DNA from: Clostridiaceae bacterium HFYG-1003
Lineage (GTDB): Bacteria; Bacillota; Clostridia; Clostridiales; Clostridiaceae
NCBI GenBank assembly: GCA_024579835.1
Contig: CP102060.1
Coordinates: 1,550,001-1,614,000, forward strand
Length of the DNA stretch: 64,000 nucleotides
Reading direction: 5' to 3'
Below the pieces are notes generated by a model. That model had not been told where the DNA came from and did no database searches. It saw nothing but the letters and a program-made list of their open reading frames with translations. The position numbers and the translations under genes were made by a program. This document shows, in pieces, positions 8,986 through 16,119 of the stretch (position 1 is its first letter; each line of letters starts with the position of its first letter).

Positions 8986-9018
8986 AAAAAGTGACTGACA
9001 ACATGTCAGTCACTTTTT
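8986..9018. terminator. Bidirectional terminator
   Basis: A perfect 15-bp stem (8986-9000 with 9004-9018) begins with A-tracts and ends with T-tracts around a 3-base loop. On the minus strand it follows the PII/DUF1538 operon and precedes the lipoate cluster. Confidence 0.92.
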
Positions 9019-9112
9019 CCTCGTTATTTCTCACTTCTGAAACTCATTTCAAAGAAAAAGAGTCAGAACCTGCCTTCAATCAGGACTTTTAGCTGTGTCA
9101 GGTCCTTCGCGA

Positions 9113-9805
9113 TCAGAGGACGTTCGAATCCTCTGTTCCCTCAGGAACACCATATGCCCGGTTTACGGTTTGCAGAAATATGATCCCATTGCCCGGCTCA
9201 TCAATTTTCAGCTCCTTTCGGATATGATCCACGATCTGATCCGTCCTCTCGACTCTTGACAGAATCAGAACCACTTCTTTTTCGGGTTCAATATCCATGG
9301 AGAACACCCGGCTGATTTCATGAACGCCGGCACCCCTTGCATTGATGACGGTTCCGCCTTTTGATCCGGCCTGTTCCGCGGCCGCAATGACATCCTCGGC
9401 TTTGCCTTTGTCGACGATGACATTAATTACATGATACTTTGCTGAATCCAAAAGCTCATCTCCTTCTCTGCTGTCACAGGCAATATTCCTGCTTCCTACG
9501 ACTTCGCATACTGTGGTGGTGAACGCAATGCCGTGGTTTGGTTTATGAAACTGAAAATGGACATCCATTTCAGCCAGAATTTTGTTGGCCAGGTCCTCTT
9601 CCGCTACCAGGTAGACGATGTCTTTGCGGACATCACCCCAGCCGATGAAATCAAGAATCCGACTGTTGGCAGTACCACGTCCAAGCGCAATGGTACCGCC
9701 TTTTACGCCGTGACCGCGGGCTAACTTGAGAATCCGTTCCCCTTCTCCGTCATTGACAATAATGTGCATCAGTTCGGTGCACAAGCCCGGAACATCATGA
9801 AGCAT
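9113..9805 (-). CDS. Tandem PII-like nitrogen-regulator family protein
   Basis: A 230-residue protein made of two PII-like domains. Each repeat has the beta-alpha-beta start, a GGT(I/V)..(G/A)RG segment where PII has the T-loop base, and a closing GIxFxxTV strand. Repeat 1 spans about 12-105 and repeat 2 about 120-222. Classical PII uridylylation (Tyr51) is not recognisable. The gene overlaps the end of the DUF1538 membrane protein gene by 11 bases, which argues that it regulates that protein, as GlnK does AmtB. Ligands (nucleotide, 2-oxoglutarate, metal) are unknown. The start follows AAGGAGG nine bases upstream. Confidence 0.8.
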   Translation of the reverse strand: MLHDVPGLCTELMHIIVNDGEGERILKLARGHGVKGGTIALGRGTANSRILDFIGWGDVRKDIVYLVAEEDLANKILAEMDVHFQFHKPNHGIAFTTTVCEVVGSRNIACDSREGDELLDSAKYHVINVIVDKGKAEDVIAAAEQAGSKGGTVINARGAGVHEISRVFSMDIEPEKEVVLILSRVERTDQIVDHIRKELKIDEPGNGIIFLQTVNRAYGVPEGTEDSNVL

Positions 9806-11285
9806 TATTCACCGCCTCCTTCTTCGACTTGATTTTAAAGATGATGCCCAAAATTTGAAGTGCCACAATGGGCGTCATGGCCACCATGGCAATCAGCCCG
9901 AATCCATCGACCATGACATTGGCTCCCGGCACTGCCTGGGCGGCTCCCTGAGCAAAAGCCAGAATGAATGTGGCCGTCATGGGACCGGAAGCGACTCCCC
10001 CAGAGTCGAAGGCAATGCCAACGAACAGCTTGGGCGAAAGATAGGACAGGATGATCGACAGTACATAACCTGGAAGTAAATAATGCCACAGCTGCACCTG
10101 GGGAATCAAGATCCGAACAATCGACAGAGCGACTGCCAGCGCAACGCCAATGGCTAATGTTACCATGACGATGTTGCGGCGGACATATCCGCTGGTTACC
10201 TCTTCGATCTGATGCGTCAGGACATAGACAGCAGGCTCCGCCAGGATTGTTACCATACCAAGCACAAAGGCGGTTCCGATGATATAGAATCGGTTATCGA
10301 GGGAAGCCAGTGCGAATCCTGCGACTCTCCCCACTTCCATAAAGCCTCCGTTTACGCCGAGCATGAACAGGACCAGTCCGATAAATGTAAACACCAGGCC
10401 AAACAGAATTTTACGAAAGGCGGAAGTGTGCATCCGAAAGGATACTTTCTGCATGAAGACAAAAATAAGCAGAACCGGCACCAGGGCTAAGGCTATTTCT
10501 TTTGAAATCAGGGGCAGTTTCTCAAGAAAGATTGCATAGAACGGGCCACTGACAGAAGTCCCGATCTCCACTTCACCGGATGCCTCGCGCACCTGAAACA
10601 GCAGACTCATGACCATGACCCCCAAGATCGCACCGGTGGATGCTATCCCAACGAGTCCAAAGCTGTCTTTTTCGGATGCTTTGCTGTCTTTTTTCAGGCG
10701 TGAAACACCCAATGCCAGACCCAGCATGAACGGAACGGTGAGAGCTCCCGTGGTTGCACCGGAAGCATCAAAGGAAATGGCCAGAAATTCCGGTGACATG
10801 AACACGGCAAGAACAAAAATAATCCCATACACACCGGTCAACAGCCGGTACAATGGAAAGTTATAGACGATACGAACTAATCCAGAGGTCAGCATCACCG
10901 CGATTCCGACGGATACTACAATGAGTATTGATAGTTTTGAGATGGTTCCGCTCGTAACCAGGTCCACCTGATCCGCCAGAATATGCAGATCAGGCTCCGC
11001 AATGGAAATGAAAAAGCCGAGAACCAGTCCCCCTGTAATCAGGAGCCACAGTTTATTTGATCTTGCCAGACTGGAACCTAGTCTTTCGCCTATCGGAGTA
11101 ATTCCGACATCCACACCAAACAGAAAAATAGTCAGTCCCAGGATGATCAGCACCGCGCCGACTAAAAACCGCATCAGTACGCCACCTTCCAAGGGCACTA
11201 ACGTAAAATTCAGCAGCAGGACAATTCCCACGATGGGAGCTACAGACATGAGAACCTCTTTCAATTTAGCTCCGATTACACTCAA
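9795..11285 (-). CDS. DUF1538 family membrane protein, internally duplicated
   Basis: A 496-residue polytopic membrane protein with roughly a dozen hydrophobic segments. The two halves are clear repeats: IAEPDLHILADQVDLVTSG (first half) matches LAEPAVYVLTHQIEEVTSG (second), and ISFDASGATTGALTVPF matches IAFDSGGVASGPMTATF. Such paired AEP/FDxGG motifs in inverted or tandem halves are typical of secondary transporters, so transport is the likely role, but the substrate is unknown. The frame opens with a TTG at 11285 behind a moderate AAGGGAAG site; an ATG at about 11249 is the alternative. A strong promoter lies at 11469-11497. Forms an operon with the tandem PII gene. Confidence 0.82.
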   Translation of the reverse strand: MSVIGAKLKEVLMSVAPIVGIVLLLNFTLVPLEGGVLMRFLVGAVLIILGLTIFLFGVDVGITPIGERLGSSLARSNKLWLLITGGLVLGFFISIAEPDLHILADQVDLVTSGTISKLSILIVVSVGIAVMLTSGLVRIVYNFPLYRLLTGVYGIIFVLAVFMSPEFLAISFDASGATTGALTVPFMLGLALGVSRLKKDSKASEKDSFGLVGIASTGAILGVMVMSLLFQVREASGEVEIGTSVSGPFYAIFLEKLPLISKEIALALVPVLLIFVFMQKVSFRMHTSAFRKILFGLVFTFIGLVLFMLGVNGGFMEVGRVAGFALASLDNRFYIIGTAFVLGMVTILAEPAVYVLTHQIEEVTSGYVRRNIVMVTLAIGVALAVALSIVRILIPQVQLWHYLLPGYVLSIILSYLSPKLFVGIAFDSGGVASGPMTATFILAFAQGAAQAVPGANVMVDGFGLIAMVAMTPIVALQILGIIFKIKSKKEAVNNAS

Positions 11286-11468
11286 ATGACCACTTCCCTT
11301 CTTCTCACGATTTTTTTCAAAAAATCTCAGCTATGGAACACATTATTTTTGATTCTGTCTGTTTCCCTCATGGATATAAATTCACGAAATCCTGGGTTGA
11401 AGAGTAAATCTTAATTTCTTATTCCCCGGGAGATTCAATGAAATTAAAACAGAATACTTGACTGTACT

Positions 11469-11497
11469 ATTTTATCATTTCACTTTTATTATGTCAA
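11469..11497 (-). promoter_or_regulatory. Strong sigma-70 promoter of the DUF1538/PII operon
   Basis: On the minus strand TTGACA (11492-11497) and TAAAAT (11469-11474) are spaced by exactly 17 bases. An A/T-rich block upstream (11498-11520) resembles an UP element. About 185 bases of leader separate it from the DUF1538 start. Confidence 0.75.
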
Positions 11498-11818
11498 CTA
11501 TATAGCTATATTTTTATAATCAAGTCGGGCAGATCGGTCATTCCCTTATACTTTCGGTTGTTTCAAACGGTTAAATCGAATGGTTCAACAGTCACTCCTA
11601 CCAGCAGACTCCACTTCAGCAGACTCCACTTCCAGAGATGTCATGCCAGAAGACTCCTTCAGAGTTCAACCCAGAATCCGCCTTCGGATGACTTTCTTTA
11701 GATGTCTTTTTTTAAGATGCCTTTCAAAATCCACTTCAAGAAAATGCCATTGAAACACTGAAAGAAGAGTGCCTGGTCATGAAATTACCCTCTTTTGCAT
11801 TTGCGCAGGAACCCAATA
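11498..11818. other. Intergenic region, no gene
   Basis: The stretch 11286-11921 holds the promoter above and, at 11602-11631, two exact copies of a 15-base unit beginning CAGCAGACTCC, in a wider degenerate ACT/CTTC-rich context to about 11760. No reading frame with a ribosome site is seen. Confidence 0.5.
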
Positions 11819-11855
11819 AGCCCCTGCAAATCAAATAATTTGATTAGCAGGGGCT
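11819..11855 (-). terminator. Hairpin downstream of the lipoprotein gene
   Basis: AGCCCCTGC (11819-11827) pairs with GCAGGGGCT (11847-11855), and inside it ATCAAA pairs with TTTGAT. There is no long T-tract, so termination is likely but not certain. Confidence 0.7.
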
Positions 11856-11921
11856 GTTGAATACAGGGTATGCTTTCAAGAATGATTGTACGTCATCTTC
11901 AGCCGATCCTTCTTCAGCGTT

Positions 11922-12458
11922 TTAGTCCAGGCCGCTGATGTTAACCCGGAAGGTCATTTTTCGGTTGCCGACTTCATCCTCGAACACAAAGGTGGTATCC
12001 GAGTCCAAGGTGGGTTCAAGCAGAAAATTCAGTCGATCATACTGAACACCTGGCAGAGATTTGAATACTTCCGGGAGAAAGGGCCGGGACGATGTCTGGT
12101 TGACATTCTTAACCAGCTTCCAGGAACCTTTCTGACTTGGATCCTGCGGGACAGAAATGATGATTTTACCACCGGGGGAGGTTTGCAGGTTAATGTTCGA
12201 GAAATCATAGAGATGATGTTCCTGGAGAAATCCAACGCCATCCTTTAAGGCTGCAGCAACGACAACCATTCGTTCTACCGGAGGATTATAGTCGATCTTG
12301 AGATCGTTCATGGTTTGCTCCACTTGCTGGATGGGATCCGCCTTCGGATCATAGCTGAACTGGGTGGTTTTCTGACAGGAGGTCAGAAGCAGAAGCATCA
12401 TCAGACTCAAAAGCCAGAACCTGTTTCGTTTGAACAGTTGATTGGGGTGATTTACCAT
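11922..12458 (-). CDS. Putative lipoprotein, function unknown
   Basis: A 178-residue protein with a basic N-terminus (NQLFKRNR), a hydrophobic segment and a lipobox ending LLTSC at about residues 24-28, so it should be lipid-anchored outside the membrane. The mature part has no motif that I recognise. The frame can extend to 12479, but the ATG at 12458 has AAGGAAG six bases upstream and gives a normal signal peptide. It lies 39 bases after the aminotransferase gene on the same strand, perhaps co-transcribed. Confidence 0.7.
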   Translation of the reverse strand: MVNHPNQLFKRNRFWLLSLMMLLLLTSCQKTTQFSYDPKADPIQQVEQTMNDLKIDYNPPVERMVVVAAALKDGVGFLQEHHLYDFSNINLQTSPGGKIIISVPQDPSQKGSWKLVKNVNQTSSRPFLPEVFKSLPGVQYDRLNFLLEPTLDSDTTFVFEDEVGNRKMTFRVNISGLD

Positions 12459-12497
12459 CAGTTTCTTCCTTTCTTGCATTGATACGGGCAGCCGCGA

Positions 12498-13625
12498 TTA
12501 TAACTCTTGTCCGGATTGACGGAATGCCTCATCCAGATCGATGGATAAAGAGACTCCCTCCTCCCGGAGTATGACACTAAGCTGCGCCAGCATTTTTATG
12601 AATTCACTTTCTTCGGCAATATTATTGCCCATATGGGCAATTCGGACAATATGACCATGCCACTGATTCAGACCGCCAGATAAAATATAGCCGTGATCCT
12701 GCATCCGATCCAAAATCCGGTCTCCATCGACTCCATCGGGCAGCAGAATTGCCGTCACGGTGTTCGAACGGTTCTTTTGGGCGAAGATCTCCAGACCGGC
12801 CATCTCGATGGCCCGGCGGGTTCTTTGAGCATAGCTGGCATGATGAGCGGCATAATCATGAGACAGAGTCATATCAAGGGCTTCACTCAGGGCATAGACC
12901 AGATTCCCGCTTTGAGTATAGGGAAATTCAAATTCTTCTTCCAGAAGGTAGGTCCTAAAATTCGTGTAGTAGGTGCGGACCGGGCTTTGTCGGTTGATCA
13001 GAAATTGCGTGGCACGTTCTGATAAAGTGATCGTAGTCAGTCCAACGGGCGCAGACAGGCACTTTTGGGAGCCGCTGATCAGACAGTCGATCTGGGAGCG
13101 ATCAAAGTCGATGGCTTCTCCGCCCAGTCCGGAAACGGAATCGACAATCGTCATAATTCCGTAGGATCTTAACAAGGCGCCGATGGCATGAATATCCTGA
13201 CTGACACCGGTGGGCGTTTCACAATGAACCAGTGTTGCAAGCTGGAAATCATGGTCGGATTCGAGGTACGATTTCAGCTCTTCCAGGTCAACCCCAGTCC
13301 TCTGATTCAGGTTCCAGCAGACCGGATCTCCCCCATATAGCTTGACGAAATCGGCCAAAAATTGTGAGAACGGACCATTGACCAGACACAGGGCGCGGCT
13401 GCCAGGTTCCACAAAGGACGCACACGCACCATCAAGACCGGCCATGGGTTCAGCCAGCATCAGGAAGGTGGCGGCTTTTGTGTTCAGCAGACTGGAAACC
13501 TTTCGTTCAGCCTCATGTTGAATTTCCGGGTAATTCCGGTCCAGATCCGTATTGGTAAAATCGCGCACTAAGGCCTGTTGCACCCGTTCCGCGATGGATG
13601 TGGGGCCGGCACTCATGATTTTCAT
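12498..13625 (-). CDS. Class V aminotransferase (alanine-glyoxylate / serine-pyruvate type)
   Basis: A 375-residue PLP enzyme. The PLP lysine is in SGSQKCLSAPVGL (about residue 190), preceded by the conserved IVDSVSGLGG with the aspartate that contacts the pyridine nitrogen. The fold-type I class V layout is complete. Relatives use alanine or serine as donors and glyoxylate or pyruvate as acceptors; others are phosphonate aminotransferases or aspartate lyases, so the exact reaction is open. The frame extends upstream to 13688, but ATG 13625 sits behind GGAGGGG and starts with the family's MKIMSAGPT-like opening. Confidence 0.85.
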   Translation of the reverse strand: MKIMSAGPTSIAERVQQALVRDFTNTDLDRNYPEIQHEAERKVSSLLNTKAATFLMLAEPMAGLDGACASFVEPGSRALCLVNGPFSQFLADFVKLYGGDPVCWNLNQRTGVDLEELKSYLESDHDFQLATLVHCETPTGVSQDIHAIGALLRSYGIMTIVDSVSGLGGEAIDFDRSQIDCLISGSQKCLSAPVGLTTITLSERATQFLINRQSPVRTYYTNFRTYLLEEEFEFPYTQSGNLVYALSEALDMTLSHDYAAHHASYAQRTRRAIEMAGLEIFAQKNRSNTVTAILLPDGVDGDRILDRMQDHGYILSGGLNQWHGHIVRIAHMGNNIAEESEFIKMLAQLSVILREEGVSLSIDLDEAFRQSGQEL

Positions 13626-13889
13626 AGATTCCCCTCCATTTTTCTTTTGTTTATTTACTTGTCCAAGGATTGCCGTTCCATTGTTCACAGCTCAATTGCT
13701 CGAAAGCTCGACTGTTCCAGTGTATGATTCATAAAGGACTGCGACCGGTGCGGCAACCGCCAAGGGACGCAAGCTCATTGGATGGATTAATTATAGCATA
13801 CCGACAACGTCTGAGAAGTGCATGAAACCGCACCGTTCGGCACAATTCCTTGATCCGTCCAGGTAATTTTGGGATCGGAGTGAAAATCC
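13626..13889. other. Intergenic region between divergent genes
   Basis: About 330 bases separate the aminotransferase and ptsH starts. Apart from the putative ptsH promoter I see no gene, strong hairpin or repeat. Confidence 0.4.
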
Positions 13890-13918
13890 TTGAACTTCAT
13901 TTTCTTTTGCTTTATTCT
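13890..13918 (+). promoter_or_regulatory. Putative ptsH promoter
   Basis: TTGAAC (13890-13895) and TATTCT (13913-13918) are spaced by 17 bases, 38 bases before the TTG start of ptsH. Confidence 0.5.
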
Positions 13919-13955
13919 GAATTTAACATAAAGCGTTCGAGCAAGGAGGAGCATT

Positions 13956-14216
13956 TTGGTCCAAAGAGAAGTTATCGTTGTGAATGAGTCAGGAATTCAT
14001 GCACGCCCTGCCGCGGCCGTAGTCAATTTTGTCAAAAGCTTCAAGGGCACCGTGGACGTCACCCACAACAACAAGAGGGGAAACCTGAAAAGCATTATTT
14101 CAATTATGTCACTCGGAATGAGAAAAGGATCCGCCCTGGTTCTGGATATCGAAGGTGAAGACGAAGAGCAGTTTGCGGATCGCCTGGTGAACTTCATCTC
14201 AAGCCTGGAAGGGTAA
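13956..14216 (+). CDS. ptsH: HPr phosphocarrier protein
   Basis: An 86-residue phosphocarrier of the PEP:sugar phosphotransferase system. The phospho-accepting histidine is in SGIHARPAA (His15 position), and the regulatory serine expected in Gram-positives is in LKSIISIMSLG (Ser46 position). Crh proteins lack this histidine, so this is HPr. The start codon is TTG, decided by AAGGAGG six to seven bases upstream; no in-frame ATG is available. No enzyme I gene is nearby. Ser46 implies HPr kinase control of carbon catabolite repression. Confidence 0.93.
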   Translation: MVQREVIVVNESGIHARPAAAVVNFVKSFKGTVDVTHNNKRGNLKSIISIMSLGMRKGSALVLDIEGEDEEQFADRLVNFISSLEG

Positions 14217-14344
14217 ACCGAACTACAGCCAAGTGGTTCAACCGCCGTTGGAGGAGGATCTGACACAGCAGTTACAAGTGTCCCGTCATCATGGGGCACA
14301 TTCCCTTGATCCGCGAGCAAACCCAAGATTTCGGAGGAATGAAT

Positions 14345-14926
14345 ATGGAAATCCAAGTATTAAAACCAGAACAGTTTAAAACTACAGCCTGGTCCGGCGG
14401 AGTAACACGGGAAATCCTGATTTATCCCCCCGGAGCAGAATATGGCCGTCGTAATTTCCTATACCGCGTCAGTACAGCCATTGTGGAGTCCCGAGAATCA
14501 GTGTTTACAGACCTCCCGGCCTATAACCGCTTCATTATCCCATTGAACGGAGAACTCCATTTATCAATCGATCAGGTCCGCCACATCATCGAACCATTGT
14601 CGGTATTTCACTTTGACGGTGGCGCCAGTACCACCTCACTGTCCCGCCAGAATCTCCAGGATCTCAATCTGATGGTTTTAAAAAACTATCCAGCGGACGT
14701 GCGCATTGTCAAACCCTCGGAATGGGATGAGCTGGATCTGGAGTTTGATCACATCATCGTGCGGTTGAAGACGGATGCATCCGGTCACTTTACGGAGATC
14801 AAAGACGCAATGTACGTGCCCAGAGGTCGAGTGCTGTCTGGCCCCGTTCTGTCCGAACAGGAACTGGCAGTCGTGATGCAGCTTCCCGACCCTGCGGAAG
14901 GTCCGATGGAAGAAGCGTTGGAATAG
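14345..14926 (+). CDS. HutD/Ves family protein
   Basis: A 193-residue cupin-like protein. KTTAWSGGVTREILIYP at the N-terminus is the hallmark of the HutD/Ves family, whose members are found with histidine utilisation genes and in cold-response loci; biochemical role is unproven. A GGAGGA site precedes two close ATGs; the second (14345) has better spacing, while 14339 would add two residues. Located downstream of ptsH but with its own 128-base gap. Confidence 0.82.
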   Translation: MEIQVLKPEQFKTTAWSGGVTREILIYPPGAEYGRRNFLYRVSTAIVESRESVFTDLPAYNRFIIPLNGELHLSIDQVRHIIEPLSVFHFDGGASTTSLSRQNLQDLNLMVLKNYPADVRIVKPSEWDELDLEFDHIIVRLKTDASGHFTEIKDAMYVPRGRVLSGPVLSEQELAVVMQLPDPAEGPMEEALE

Positions 14927-15020
14927 AGACCCGATTTGATCCGAACGTCCTGGTTCCAGGCGAGTTCAAGCCGATACCGCTTTGATGTCAGCTGTCCCGA
15001 ATCCAGCAGACGAACTGAAT

Positions 15021-15059
15021 AAAGGCAGTCAGTAATCTTCTGTGGATTTCTGACTGCCT
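15021..15059 (+). terminator. Terminator after the HutD-like gene
   Basis: AAGGCAGTCAG (15021-15031) pairs with CTGACTGCCTT (15049-15059), followed by T's. The rest of the 14927-15228 spacer has no recognisable gene. Confidence 0.85.
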
Positions 15060-15228
15060 TTGTTCATGGACGGAGGTCCCGTCCGGTGTCCAAGTGGAGA
15101 TCTGCTGGTGGACGCGATGAATTCACCGGAGATTATTCATGATAATGAAAGATTTACATCGTGTTCAGAGCTGGGACATCACCACCTTGTAAACTGATCT
15201 TAGATTTTCATGAACAGGAGGAATCAGT

Positions 15229-16119
15229 ATGAAGCCAATCTGGAAAGGCGCCATTTCCTTTGGACTGGTAAATATTCCTGTCCAGCTGCTTAGCGCGGAA
15301 GAACGGACAGAGCTGAATTTCAATATGATTGACCAGCGGGACCACGCCCGAATCAAATATCAACGAATCAATGCAGAAACAGGGAAAGAAGTACCCTGGG
15401 AAAATATCGTCAAAATGTACGAATTTGAGGATGGCAGCTATGTGGTCGTCACCGATGAGGATTTCGAAAAAGCTGACCCCAAGGCCAGCAAAACCATTGA
15501 AATTGAACAGTTCATTGAGGCCAAAGAGCTGAATCCCATGTATCTGGAAAAGCCGTATTATGTGGCTCCTGTCAAAGGCGGCGAGAAACCTTACAGTCTG
15601 CTGCGCGATGCCATGAAGGAATCCGGCAAAGTCGCCATCGGACGGGTAACGATTCGCACCAAGCAGAGTATGGGAGCAATACTGCCCGTTGGTGATGCTC
15701 TGGTTTTAAACCTGCTGCGTTATTCTGACGAAATCCGGACTACGGAAACCTTGAATCTTCCGGAGAGCGAAAAAATAACCGATAAGGAAATGGATCTGGC
15801 AATCTCGCTGATTGATGGGCTGACTGCCTCCTGGAATCCGGAGGAATTCCAGGATGAATACACATCTGCCCTGATGAAGCGGATTGAAGCCAAGGCAAAA
15901 CTGAAAGGCAAAGACCTGCCGGAGGAACCCGAGGAAGAAGAAGTCACCCCCTCCAAGGTGGTGGACATTATGGACCTGCTGAAGAAAAGCATCGAAACAA
16001 AATCCCGGAAACGGAGCGATCCAGCCGACAAGGCTGCTCCGGTGGATAAATCGAAGACCTCCAAATCCTCAGGCAAGTCCGATGAAAAAGCCGCTCCCCG
16101 GAAAAGGAAGTCATCCTAA
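15229..16119 (+). CDS. ku: DNA end-binding protein Ku
   Basis: A 296-residue bacterial Ku, the homodimeric ring that binds double-strand break ends and recruits LigD for non-homologous end joining. The opening MKPIWKGAISFGLVNIPVQL is diagnostic. The core covers about 1-235. The C-terminal ~60 residues are a lysine-, serine- and proline-rich tail that in other bacteria contacts DNA and LigD. A GGAGG site lies eight bases before the start. Its stop overlaps the ligD start by one base (TAATG), so the two are translationally coupled. Confidence 0.96.
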   Translation: MKPIWKGAISFGLVNIPVQLLSAEERTELNFNMIDQRDHARIKYQRINAETGKEVPWENIVKMYEFEDGSYVVVTDEDFEKADPKASKTIEIEQFIEAKELNPMYLEKPYYVAPVKGGEKPYSLLRDAMKESGKVAIGRVTIRTKQSMGAILPVGDALVLNLLRYSDEIRTTETLNLPESEKITDKEMDLAISLIDGLTASWNPEEFQDEYTSALMKRIEAKAKLKGKDLPEEPEEEEVTPSKVVDIMDLLKKSIETKSRKRSDPADKAAPVDKSKTSKSSGKSDEKAAPRKRKSS

